Source: Adiantum capillus-veneris (taxonomy: Eukaryota > Streptophyta > Polypodiopsida > Polypodiales > Pteridaceae). Taken from it: a DNA stretch of 64,000 nt. A program made the position numbers and the translations under genes. This document shows, piece by piece, positions 22,001 to 35,800 of the stretch. Under the pieces are notes generated by a model, which was given only the letters and a program-made list of their open reading frames with translations, was not told the DNA's origin and ran no database searches. The stretch lies in the NCBI GenBank assembly GCA_014529385.2, contig CM043970.1, positions 61,509,523-61,573,522 of the forward strand, read 5' to 3'. Each line of letters opens with the position of its first letter. Position 1 is the stretch's first letter.

Positions 22001-25000
22001 GTGCTTGTTTGCTCTTTTGCACAAGATATGGTTATGTCTAACCGGGACTACCACTCTCAAGTGTTTATGAGAGCAGGATCAAACTGAAACATTGTTTTCT
22101 GAGATGAATTGGTTTGCTTAACTAGCCGGAAGGTCAACTATTGATCTGGTATCCGGTAATTCTCGAACAGATTACCTGCTACTGCGGGTAGGAAATTATG
22201 AAGGAACCATTCTGAGCTTTCCAGCAAAGAAAAGCTTTCATTAAGCTTGAATAGTCTTTAAGCCCACACCCCCTACCCGGTAAGGGAAGATATGGTAGTG
22301 CTTTTCGCACAAGTGAATGAACACTCTCTTTACGAGGGAAGGAACGAGCGACGACTATGGCCTATGCTCCAGGAATCCAAAGATTGAAATCCTAGATTAT
22401 TTGATGAGCGGGTTTTGCTCTAAGGTCGAGCCAAGGGATCGTCAAGTTGAGCGTCTTCGCTCTAAGGATCTTACGAAGGGAAGGTAATTTCCCAGGTACA
22501 CCGAAACTCTAACACAGCTTAAGAATTATGTACACTTTTGAGTACATGGATAACACACGAAGATGCAGACCTATACCAAGGAGCTGGACGAGAGTTTGTT
22601 ATACTCTCTTGAGTGCCTTTTTGCGCGCAAGGATATTCCGACACGACAATCTCTATTTGAGATGTGTTTGGTAGAAGGAATTTGAGTTTCTCTACGGAGA
22701 AGAGGTTTTCTGATAGTCGTTGATCATTGAGTACGCTATGTGCTTTTACCATTACAGTAGCAACTTTTGGTTGCGGTATATGTTTCTCCATGACCAGGTC
22801 AAGTAGCATTTACACGCTGCTGGAATAAATTCGAACTATTATGTTCGTAAGAATATAAGTCGCCAACCGTTTTAAAATGGTAAGAATTACCTTAACCACA
22901 TATGGGAGAACATCCCTGAGAATCAAAGAGGGTTCGCTCTATTGTGAACCGGGTTTGAACGTACGTTCAGAAAATGCTATGGCTAGAATCCTATCTGCTT
23001 GAGATTTTGCAAGTTGTCATTGATGCTTGCAAGGTGAATCATTTTTTATGATTTTGCAAGAAAGAGACGCTAATGGGCGTCGGGAAAACACTGCTAGTGG
23101 TAATAACTCACAGGAGAATAAGATTGGAAGGAAGTGCCGCCGTGCACAAGGAATCTTCGGATTGGAACCGTCCGCCTACGTTGAGCGACGGTTCGGAATA
23201 AGAACCTTCTTTAAGGTGATCGCAGACTTTGTTTGTGAAGGAAGATATCGAGATTAATACTCATGATTTGGGCATTCCCAGTGTGGGAGGACACAAGAGG
23301 TTTAATACCCTCTCGACTAACAGCGCAAGATTATGCGCAAGGACAGATACCTAGATTGATTTCTAGGAGGATTATTCTTCTCGGGATTGAGAAGGTGGAA
23401 TTGAGTTAACAAATTCTCGGATTAGGAAACTTCCGATCTGTTGGAAAGACGCGAATGACGAGTTCTTACATGGCTCGTAAGTTTGATAATTGGTGAAGGA
23501 TATCCTCGAGGTACTAGAGGAAGGACATGAACCGGTAAGGTAAGTATTGAATTATTGAATTTTTGAATTTCTGTTTAAATTAATTTTAAAGTTCTCTTTT
23601 GAGAAAGAACTAGCTCAACTCACCATTGAGCAAGATTTGGAATCTTTCCGGTTTCTCCCCGGCAGTTCAGTTGGACCTCTACAGTTGAGGACAACTGTTT
23701 ATAAGTGAGAGGGATGTTGCTAAATTGGCTTTATCTTACAGAAAAATAATTCTAAATGAATTATTGGAATTTTAAGTGAGAGGGCTTTTCTCACTAGAGA
23801 CATCCGAGTACAGAGTATTCATAGTGCGTCATTCAAAGTAATGACAGGAGCACTGAGAACGGGAACATCTGTAAGGCCACCAAGAACGGGTACTTCTGAT
23901 GCATCGCATCGGATGGGTGACAGGGAGCATCGGAAAGAAGTATCCGACCATCCGGGAACGGACATCTCTGATGCGTCATAGGATGGGTGACATAGAGCAT
24001 CGTGAAGGAGATTGTACCGTAAGTTCGGTAGGAAAGGACTAGGTGATGGGTATTCCTGATGCGTCACAAGGTGGGTGACGGGTGCATCGAAAAGGGAATA
24101 TCCATAGTCGGGAGGAAATTCCGAACTGTGTTAGAATTGTGCACAAGGAAAAGCAAGCACTTGAATGAAGATGGGTTCAGAGGAAACTTTGAGGAAAAAC
24201 AGATGCTTTCTGAGAAAGCGGGATTGCTTTTCGGGAAAGCAGATGCTTTCCCACGAGGAAGTTTATGTTTGCATTGCAATTGTGCGTGTGATTGCATCCA
24301 GGGACGCCTGGGAAGTGCTGTGAAAGCATTGTTTTTAACTTATAAGGTATTGAGTTTTTGGGCAGGTTCAGACTATTTTTTTAAAATACGCCGGCCGCCC
24401 ATTTAATAAGTGGGCAGCCATCTGATAAATAAGGCAACAAATCAGCCAGCGTTTTCTCTCTCTCTTTTTCTGGCAGAACGGAAAAAAAAAACAAAAAAAA
24501 ATTATTAGAAAAAAAAAAACGGCCGCGATCTCTACGCGAGCAGCTATTCGTGCCTATAAAAGCATCACATGCCCTCACTCAGAGGGGAGGACCAATCTTT
24601 GCAAGGAGGAGATACTGCTGCAGATTTCAGCCGTAAAGAAGACATTGCCGGTGATGCCCATGGCTGCCCCAAGTGTACCAGATGTCGCCAAGACCCAGTG
24701 CGCGAGTTCCCTCACGAAGAAGTGCCTACGAAGCGTGTTTCCATCGCGACAAGTTGCTGTTTTTCTCTGTTTTCAGCCCATAAACGTCGTAGACGGGGTT
24801 GATTTATGAGAAGGAACCCGAGAACACACCTCTTTTGTGTGTAGGATTGGCAGAGAGGATTTTCTATGGGGAGATCTCTTCCGAGGAATTGCTTTTCGAG
24901 AATCGAGTTGCGTTTCGAGCGTCGAGACTTTGAAGGTAACGATTTTCATGTTCTGATCTTTGAGTATTTGATTGCAGGTGTACTTCCTCTTCATGAGGGA

Positions 25001-28000
25001 GTAGGAGCAGAGGAAGGCATGAGCCTCTGCAGGAGAAAAGCGCTCTGAGGAACTAGAGCCAGATCAGCCCAGGGGTTTCGTACCCGAGTTTGGGAAGTAG
25101 ATCCACGGATCGGAGAGAGGTAGTCTCTCAAGTTGTGATCCGGAAGTTGGGATTCCCAAGTAAGGACTTCGTGTCCGAGAAAGCAGAGTTGTTCTACAGG
25201 AAGAGGACTCTGGAAACAGAGTTGGAAAAGAGAGTTGCAGGGATGTCATTCCCTGAGTCTGGAAGGTGAGATCCAGAGGCGAGAACCTTGATTCTCGAGG
25301 AATTGGAATAAGGAACGGAAGTTCCTTGGAATAGGGTTTTGCCCTAGGAATCGGAAGCTGAGGCTTCCAGGAACCATCAAGTCTTATTCTAGAACGAACG
25401 TGGTAATACGTTCGGTTCAAGTGCTTGTATAGACTTCTCCTCAGTAATAAAGATACTATTACGGGGGGGGACCAGCCCATCTTCTGGTCCCCAGTACTGT
25501 GTCGATCTTCTCACTCTCTATCTCTCTCTCTATTATATGCTGATGATATTGTCTTGATCTCTGACTCACCAGAGGGTATGCAGCGACAGTTGGATGCATT
25601 ACACAGTTTTGCAGAGGATAGTGGATTGTCTGTAAACCTTGGTAAAACCAAGGTCATGGTGTTTAACACCACACCGCAGTGGATCAGGAGATCGGCACCG
25701 ACCTTCACGTATGGTCAAGAGATTGTGGAGTATACAGATGCATACACTTACCTTGGGATAGTCTTCACTGGGCCGAGGTTTTCTTTGGGGAGAGCAGCAA
25801 AGACTAGACTGACCAGAGCTTATGCGGCCTTGGGAGGCTTGGAGAGGATGTGTTCGCAGGTTCAGTTCCAGGAACCTCGGACAAAGTTATGGCTCTTTGA
25901 TACTTTAGTAGCCTCAGCTATGATGTATGGGGTACAGGTATGGGGACCTTCTGTAGGCCAGGATGGTTGGAGACGTATGGAGAGGCCCTTGGTATCTATG
26001 ATCTCCCGATTGATTAGAGCCAAGGCCTCCGTACCTCACGCGATCATTCGAGCAGAGCTAGCTGCCCCCCCCATGGAGATTGAGGCGCTTACCAGATCAG
26101 TGTCCTTTGTGCACAGCCTATGGGATACTACTAGAGACAGATATGCTAGATTGGCCCTTGAGTCTTCCAGACAGTTAGCTCTAGAGGGGGACACTTCATG
26201 CTGGTATGCACAGATGACTTCATGGTTTCAGACGCATGGCTTCACCATGGACAGGTTGCCCCCTTTCCAGTATTCTCTTCAGGCACCCTCGCTGTCTCTT
26301 ACACGAGTGGAGATCACTAGACTCATTCGTCAGGACCTGATCCAGCTCGACACCAGGAGGACATGGATAGAACCGCCTCAGGAGTTGAGCACGAAGATGG
26401 CTTTCTATAGAGAGCATCTTCTCCACCTCACAGGAGATGGGTTTGTGATTCGACCCAGCTACATGGACACACATATGTCTCATGGTTTGCGTTGTGCCAT
26501 TGGTCAGATACGCACATCCTCACATCAGCTCGAGATTGAGACCGGTAGATTCAGAGGGATACCAGCAGACAGCAGGATATGCCGATTATGCCAGAGAGAG
26601 CCAGAGACAGAGTTGCACTACATATGTCATTGCACAGTGTTCTATGAGATACGGGGGCGTTTCCACTGCTTATTCAGAGAGGGTTTTGGTCCTCTATCTA
26701 GGGTCATGAGTTATGAGGATCAGAGATGTCTTGGACTATATCTACTTGAGTTACACAGGTATAGAGACACTTTACTGGGGAGAGCTAGAGAGAGGCAGTC
26801 CCAGAGACACATTACAGATTTCTTTTCACTAGATATGGGACAGCCAGAGGAGCAGCCACCACTGCAGAGCTCGTCCCACACTCATTCGACCACTACTGGC
26901 ACTCTCATCGACCGAGCATTGGAGCTACAGAGATACAGACGACCGCGACTGAGGAGAGGAGCTACACAGCATCGACGGAGACTACAACAGAAGATTCGAG
27001 CCATACTCTCTCGACATCCAGAGTGCAGATGAGGATGGATCCTCACCATTTCTTCCATCTTTGTTTCACACACTGTTACATCCAGTTTACCGGGTACCTA
27101 TTGTATCAGCTGCTACACCCACGTAGTTTTAGATTGTAGTAGTAGTAGTAGTATTTTGTTCCACTTCTAGTTCTTTTCTAGTTCTTTTGTACCCAGACAT
27201 GGTATTAGATTCACTATTTTGTAACTGATTGGTCTCATAGGTCATTTTGGCCTTTTGAAGACGTTAATATAACATTTCATTTTTCTATATCCTCTGGCTT
27301 CAGTAACAAGTGATAAATCCTATTTATCCGAATGTATTTTATATTGTTAATAGTTATGCGCTCCCATTTGTGACAGCGTTGACGGAAGAGGCCGCTCACA
27401 AGTTGCTCCCTGCAACACTACCTCAGGTTGCATTTATAACTTCAATGGAGATGCGGAGCGCCACATCTGGCGTGGCCTTCAGGAGATACGAAATGGCGCC
27501 CTTGTTGGCACTACCCAACCTACACTGTGGGCGGTCCCACATGGCATTTCACCTCCCCCTGCAATGGACTCCAAGGTAGGCCGATTGCATCTGAGAACAT
27601 GAGGTGTAACCTACCTTGGTCGTAGTCGGTCAACCATCTCTTGCCTATAACGTGCTTGTTTCTCAAGGCTTCATTCTCAAATTGCTTCCAGACGGCTTCT
27701 GTACTCCGATATTTTTCCCATGCTCTAGGCAAAAGGGGAACATAATCTGCTTCCAATTGCATCCCAATATTGTAGGAGACGATACTATCATTCCTGCGTT
27801 GGCCATGGCTATTGTGCAGTTCTTGCATTCGAACCATTTTTAAACTTTTTCGCTGGCCTCATGCGTAACAGTAGATCACATGATTATAATGTGAAATCTT
27901 TGGGTTGGTTCTCATGCGATATTGAAGATGATGTTTTAGCATTTTCGTTACTTTTTGACTCAAATGGTCGAATGCGAGAGAATGGGGCTATTGTACTGGA

Positions 28001-29424
28001 CTCATTTTGATCACGTTGAAGATGGTACGTGTTACTCCAAATTTGCCTTCGCACTATATACGGGCCGACCCATTTATGAATGAGTGTTTCCAAAGTTTTT
28101 TCACTTCGACATAGGAAATATAGATAAACGTTTTGTCCTTCAGTATATTCAGCAGAGATTCTTTCCTCATCGTAGTTGCGCTTGTATCGAGTTTGTGCTT
28201 TCGCAATGTTATTTAATATTGCTTGTCGCAACATATGCTCCCTTTTAGAGATGAGCATCCCATTTATTCGCATCTTGATATTTTTATCGATTTGTAAAAA
28301 ATGGTAGTTGAGGTGGAAAAATTGGGTCTCTACCATACATTGCAGGGCTGATCCTAGTTAAACTTTGCATTGTACACCTATACGCATGTAGTACATAAGG
28401 TAGCATCTGATCCCAATTACTATAAAAGTGGGTCTACAAAAGCTTTTAGAGTCTGTTTAATTGTTTTATTTAATCATTCACATAATCCATTTGCTTGTGG
28501 ATGATATGGTGACGCAAATTTATGCTCTATCCCTAGGCACGTAGTGACCACCTTGAGGACTTCTGCTTTGAAATTTGTACCTTGGTCAGATAGCAAAGCT
28601 ATGGGCAACCATGACGTATCACAATATCTTTCAGGCGAGACCTTCTCTTGACACCACCTCACATAGTGCTCAAGAGAAGAAGAAAGTCAGGAATGATGTC
28701 ATTGCTGATGCAGTGAAAAAGGAAGCTTGCTTTGGTTGTGGCCAGACGGGCCACCAGATCAAAGATTGCCCCAAAAAGAAGACCAAGAAACCGCAAGGAC
28801 GCCCTTCAATTCAAATTCATGAGATCTCATGTAAGTCTGACTTTATTCAAGTTGAAATCCATCACTTAGCGCATAGTTCATGCACTAATTGTACATTTAG
28901 CACCAAAGTGTTTGATAAGCACGATCTTCTCCATTTTCCCGGAAAGATCGATGGTCTCAACGTACAGTGATCATGAGTATCATGTGAAGATGGCTCGTGG
29001 CCAAGATACTAATGTATGGAATCAAATGGTTCCTGACTTGACGCTCGAGCTAGCTGATTACAAAGAGAACCTGGATCTCTGCATCATGCGCCTGGATAGA
29101 GTAAATTTTATCTTAGAAATTTCATGGTTTTTTTATAAACAAGATATATTGTATATAGACTATGTACATCACTCTCTTGTTTTTGTTAAACACGACATGC
29201 CTCGTGTATGTTTCGCTTTGTAATCAAATTTCTATAAATAATGGGTTTGCAATACCAATTGTCACTGCTAAGGATACAATGTCTTGATGTTGACTTTTAT
29301 CAATGTATACCATCTGCATGGTTTGATTCATTAGTGCTTGGTTTGACTCACAGACCTAGACCTGCACCTGCACCTGCAGAGCCTTAGGCCCTCCAGCATG
29401 TGTGTCCACAGACAGAGCGCACGC

Positions 29425-29474
<50 letters not shown>

Positions 29475-29785
29475 CCTCTTCTGCCTTGGGAGAGAGATCC
29501 CAAATTGGGAAGAGATAGAGAGAGATCTCGAAGCAGGGCCTCCACGTGGATCTCCTTGCCCCTTTCTCACTCTCCTCTAAAACTTCCCCAGCATCTTCTC
29601 ACGTCTCTGTCACAAAGTGATGACGTGGCTGTCGGAACCCTAACCTACTGAAACCCTAAGTCTGCTGAAACACTAAATCTGCTAGAAACCCTAACCCTAG
29701 TATGACACGTGGCAGCAATACGGACGTCCGGAATCTGCGGCGGAATTTTACAGCAGCTTTTTGACATGTTTTTCCTACGCATATT

Positions 29786-29865
<80 letters not shown>

Positions 29866-32800
29866 GGAATTGCTTTATTTGCCAAGTAATGGCATGAGAG
29901 AGAAAAGCAAAAAGAAGTGCTTTATTTTTAAAAGCTTTTGAGCTTTTGAGTTTCAGCTTTTGGGGCTCTGCTTTTAACATCCCTTGTAGCCATTAAATAT
30001 GTGAGCAGGCCTCATAACTCAAAGCATCTGGACGCAGAGTCTGAGTGTGAGCGCCTACCCGCACTCTTGTACTTTGAACTCAGATTAATACAAAAAGAAA
30101 CACCGAAAGGGGTGCCAGTCTTTGGGCAATATCTCTAGGCACGGAACTCCGTCGGGCCAGTGTTGAATCAATTGTGAATTGTAAACTGTTTTGAAGTGGT
30201 TATTTGGTGCTATCGCGGTAGATTCTTGACTTGGAATGTCCAAGTTTGTTACAATGGTATCAGAGCATGGCCGATTTCTCTTCTATGGGAAAAGGTCAAA
30301 CAACTCCCTCTGCATCCGGAGGTGCGGGAAGAGATCACAACGAAGATTTTGGCAAGGAGTATGGCCCGCCTGGGCCTCCTTAGGCGGAGCGTCGAGAGAT
30401 GGAGCGTTAACAATTGATCGGCAACGCAACAAAGATGATGCTTACCAACCCCAAAACCCGCTCTCAAGAAACCTTCTGCTCCCAAGAAGTATACAGAGAA
30501 GGAATTAAAAAAAGGTGGTTGATGCACGAATTGCTCAGCTTTTTGACACGCAAAACAAAGCGGAAAAGCAGGGCAAAAAGCAGAAGAAAGGCACTAACTT
30601 CCCGGGTATTTGGGTCGTCAGTCGACTTTTGAAAAGGCAAAAAAAAAAGAAGAAGCGTGTTCGATTTGAAGGAGTACCCAGTTCTTCTTTCTTCTTCTTC
30701 TTCTGACAGTTCTTCTAGCTCATCTGACTCGAGCAAAGAAGACAGAAAAGGTAAAAAGCGAAGCAAGAAACAACGTCTCGGAAAGGACAAGAAAAAGGCA
30801 AAGAAGTCTAAATCTCGCCCAGTGAGAGACAGTTCTACAGAGGACTCGTCTACAGACAGTTCAACTCTGATGACAGCAACTTTCATGCAAAGAAGCAGAA
30901 TTTTTATAAAGCCAAACAATATGACTTTTTGGAAGAATAAATGCAAGAAAGACCGAGAGTTTAAGGAAGGTGGACAGTCAATTAAATTTGACACGTTTTC
31001 GGGATATAGAGATGCTTCAAAGGCTTTGTCTTTTGTACAGCAGTTTGACATCGCTTTCGCTGGAGGACGCTACTCAGAGCACTCTAAGATTCGGAGAGCT
31101 GCCTCTTACTTTAAGGGGAATGCTCGAACTTGGTGGTCCACGCTTCTTTTAAACAAGACTGTGCCAGTTAAATGGCTGAAATTTAAGAAGCTTTTTATTT
31201 CTTCTTGGATGACTCGAGAGTATGAACGTAAATACGAACTGCCTGGAACCATCTTCGGATGACCAAGAAGGATACAGTGGACGCTTATTGTGAGAGATTC
31301 TGGAGCTCTTTTCTACCCACCTCTTCATTTAAGTAGATCTCGTTCAAGGAACAGATTGAGCGGTTTACCTTGGGTCTACCTACAGAGATCCGAGATCATT
31401 GCTTGGGACAGAAGTCAGCTTCTATTCAGGAGTTGATGAGTCATGCGAAACGGGGTTTTGCCATTCACTCTGGCAGTTCGACCTACCCCACCGATGAGAT
31501 CATGACACAAAGAGCCGAACAGACTTTGACAAATGAAAGTAGAAAGAGGAAGAGCAACCCAGAAAAGAAGATGCACGACCCAAGCTTACTCCTCAGGAGA
31601 CTCTTCATGGGAGAATTTGTAGGGTTGTCATTTGTATGAACCTTGACTAGCTCAAGGTGCTTGCTAGCGAGCTCGCTTCATCAAGGAGGGGAAGTGCTTT
31701 GGATGCGGAGAAACTGGACATTTCTCCGCGAAGTGCCCTAACAAGGCACCAAATGAACGGGATGAAGAAAGGCCAGAAAGTTCTAAAGCACCTGAGGGAC
31801 GTGGCAGAAAAGGCAAATAAAAAGCAGCATTGGTATCACATTGCGTGGGACCCGAACCGAATTAAGTAAATGAATGTACAACTTTGTTGTTTTTAGGGCA
31901 AAAGGAAAGATCAAGAAGCTCTTTTAAAGGAGCCAAGGCCAACTGCTTATGAATTGGCGGCTCGATTTGGAATTACGCCCGACAGGCTGAGGCCACAGGT
32001 AATGGTAGTCCGAGTGGCACCCGGACGGGATGTTGCTATTACACCGAGCATTGGCAAACTTCGTTTGCAATGACAGGGGTGTTTGGGGCACGCGGAGTTT
32101 TACATAATTGCCTTGGAAGGTTGAGACGTTCTACTCGAAATGCCTTGGTACCACAAGAACAACGCCGTGGTTGACTACCGGGCCGATAATGCGACTTTGA
32201 CAATTGAAGGACTCAGAGATTGTCCTTGATGAACTTCAGTTTCTTTACTCTTTTTTTTTTGGGAGAGATGTCACGGGGACGTGGCAACTGCTAACTTTAG
32301 TTGCTGGTTTCTTTCCAAGGGGTTTTGTTTTATTGTTGAGACCCTCTTCTTAAGGTAGCAAACGGTCGGACATGGCCAATGTGAACAGTAGTTTCACCCG
32401 CAGATGGGTAGTGGTCGGCACTGGAATTCGTATGGTAAGAGGATGTCTAGGCTCAGAGCAAGATCATATAGGTCCCCCCGTCGCACTTAGCAAGTTGGTG
32501 GATATTAGGAAGTGAACTCAATAAAGGCATAAAGTCAAGGTGGGATCACCAACAGAAAGTATCCGACATTTGGGCCACATTGCACTTTTGGATGCGGTCC
32601 CAATGAGGATTGATGGTCAGATGACCAATGGGAGCCCAACGGAAGCATCTCCTAAAAATTAGGGAACTGCTATTTTGGGCCGTGAAATCTGTTCACGTCA
32701 TTACCTTCAGTATGACCAGGGGAACATTTTATTACTTTGCTGCAAAGTCAACTGATGCACCAATTGAGAGATTTTTAAGCAGGAAGCCCAATGCGGGGAA

Positions 32801-35800
32801 ATTGCATGTATGAGTGCCAAGTGGCACTTTTTGGTCAATTTACCAAGTCTGGGAGAACAAAACCCGTAACTGACTTTCTGGAGCAGTTTTGGAGGTTGAT
32901 TACACTGATTTTCAGCCATTTCTCTCCATTTTTGAGCTTCCCATGACTTTACCTTGGACCAAGGAGCTCATTTTCAGCATTGGAAGGCATCAGATGCGTG
33001 TTTATAGGGCTGTTTTGCTGCGTTTTCAGCGATACACAGGTTTTGGCAGCCATGGAAATCTTTCCCTTTTTGCATCTATTTGTTCACAGATGCATTACAG
33101 GTCAAGGGCAGAAGAGGGGGCGCTCGATTTATGCTAGGGGGATGCTTCATTGAGAAGCTGACACAGGTTAAGAGCTATGGAGTGCTTTCTTCCCCTCCCA
33201 TGTACAGTGTGGTGCTAGGAGTGATGTCCTACACGCTACACACTGCTCTCTCTCCCCTACGTGCAATTATGTGATGCCCCACAAGAGGGCTTTTCATTTG
33301 ACCAATGTACAGTTATGTGGGTTCATGCGCGATTGCCGAGGCAAGAGCCTCTTGCACAGGTACTGGATTAGCTAGCGGCTAATCCCCCGCAGGTGCAGGT
33401 GAATTCGGAGAGGTTTCACGTCAGAAATCTCGTCCGATTCAAAGGGCAAGTAGCCCTACAGGTGCGGAAGCTCGAGGTCTTGCTACAGATGCGATCGGCA
33501 CGCGAAATTGAACCCAAAACAGGGAATTACAGCCTGTTGTGTATTTTTGCAGGTTCAGGGTTCCGGCCCTAAACGGACCCTAATATCCCAAGGAGGTTCG
33601 GGGACGCGAGGGGACCGCTGTACAGGTGAACTGGCGCATTTTCGGGGCAGAAAACAGAGAATTCAGCGTGCTGCAGATTCTCGCCAGGTTTTGCAAGGTG
33701 TCCGTATGCGTCGGAAAAGTCACCTATTGCGTGGGGATACTAACTGTGAAGCATCCTAGTACAGTTATCCTACCGAAATCGGGCCAGAACAGGTGTTTCT
33801 TAGCCTAGATTGTGCGGGGCAACTTGTAGGAGATCACACGTTTTATTCCCTCTGTTAAAGAATAAAGAAATACCGAAAGGGGCGCCAATTTTGGGGCCTA
33901 CAGGTTGTCGGCGTCTGCTCGGGGCATTCTAGCTTCCGAGCCGTGTGTGTATTCAAGTGTTAATTCCCGTCGTAGATTCTCTTTGCAAAGTGCTCTATGT
34001 GTGTGTCTACAGTAAAGAATTTTCGGGTGAAAGCCAAAGCCTACCGCCCCACGGGCCGGTTTCAAGGTTCCATTGCCGGGACATCAATCACTTTTTCCTC
34101 AAAGAGTGAGCCTCGGTTGTTTTGGGTAAAAGACACAGAGTACAGGAACGCGGGATTACAATTTACACTATGGCCGACAAAGGGAAGGACATTATGGAAG
34201 AGGGTTCCTCTTCACACGACAAACATGAAATTCCGCATGTTCGCCCTGCCAAAAATTGGTCAAATTAGGGCTGATTTTCTCCTGCGTTTTAGGGTTTGCA
34301 AGTATGAACCAAGTTGAGATAGGGAGAGGTCTCACGGTGGTAGATTGGCCACTAGATCTCCTGCAAGAGTGATGTGGGTTTGCCAGGTGACACCCTGCTT
34401 GCCGATTCTCGGAGGCGATTGCTTGTGGATTCTTTGACGCATCGGTAAATAATCTTGAAATTTGAGCTTAATTGGTCTTGGGTGGTACGTCGGTGTTGTG
34501 GAATTATGCTCGTTTGCAGAGGCAAGAGCCTCTTGCACATATAAAAAGTTAAGGGACAGGTTGCAAGATGCTATGTGGTGAAGTTCAAGAAGTATCCACC
34601 TATGGATGCAAAGTGGATGGAAGAGCATGAACTGTCAGAGTCACCAAATGTATTGCAGCTTTACCTTGAAGCCTTTGGGTTACAGCCTACTTATGCCCCA
34701 ACGCAACGTGTGCAAAGGAGGGCTAATGATAGTGCTAGTACATCAAATGTACATATGAATTTTGTGTAATAGATGGAAATGACAAAAGTATGAAGGCCTC
34801 ATTAAGTCATTTGTATCTATATGTTATGACCTTTCTTGCGGATACATGCGATGATAAGAGAGTGTTAATAGCACAAGATCATCAGTGGCGTGTATTTATG
34901 GTATGCAATCGAGGACGTTTGCGATTTCAAGAGGGGGGTATGTCACGGGGACGTGGCAACTGCTAACTTTAGTTGCTGTTTCTTTCCAAGGGGTTTTGTT
35001 TTATTTTTGAGACCCTCTTCTTGAAGTAGCAAACGGTCGGACATGGCCAATGTGAACGGTAGTTTCACCCGCAGATGGGTAGTGGTCGGCACTGGAATTC
35101 GTATGGTAAGAGGATGTCTAGGCTCAGAGCAAGATCATATAGGTCCCCCAGTCGCACTTAGCAAGTTGGTGGATATTAGGAAGTGAACTCAATAAAGGCA
35201 TAAAGTCAAGGTGGGATCACCAACAGAAAGTATCCGACATTTGGGCCACATTGCACTTTTGGATGCGGTCCCAATGAGGATTGATGGTCAGATGACCAAT
35301 GGGAGCCCAACGGAAGCATCTCCTAAAAATTAGGGAACTGCTATTTTGGGCCGTGAAATCTGTTCACGTCATTACCTTCAGTATGACCAGGGGAACATTT
35401 TATTACTCTGCTGCAAAGTCAACTGATGCACCAATTGAGAGATTTTTAAGCAGGAAGCCCAATGCGGGGAAATTGCATGTATGAGTGCCAAGTGGCACTT
35501 TTTGGTCAATTTACCAAGTCTGGGAGAACAAAACCCGTAACTGACTTTCTGGAGCAGTTTTGGAGGTTGATTACACTGATTTTCAGCCATTTCTCTCCAT
35601 TTTTGAGCTTCCCATGACTTTACCTTGGACCAAGGAGCTCATTTTCAGCATTGGAAGGCATCAGATACGTGTTTACAGGGCTGTTTTGCTGCGTTTTCAG
35701 CAATACGCAGATTTTGGCAGCCATGGAAATCTTTCCCTTTTTGCATCTATTTGTTCACAGATGCATTACAGGTCAAGGGCAGAAGAGGGGGCGCTCGATT

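Larger units (their letters stand above)
19051..27375 (+). mobile_element. Element F: LTR retrotransposon with TSD GCGTT, degenerate interior, LINE in 3' LTR
   Basis: Flanked by GCGTT at 19046-19050 and 27376-27380. The 5' LTR is 19051-20985; the 3' LTR starts at 23715 and ends at 27375, split by LINE L4. Primer binding site TGGTATCAGAGC at 20987-20998; purine tract AAGTGAGAGGGA just before 23715. The 2.7-kb interior keeps only a broken gag. It has no reverse transcriptase, protease or integrase, so it is non-autonomous or heavily deleted. The LTR downstream part and gag resemble element H (55545-59850), a possible autonomous relative. 8.3 kb including the LINE. Confidence 0.92.
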
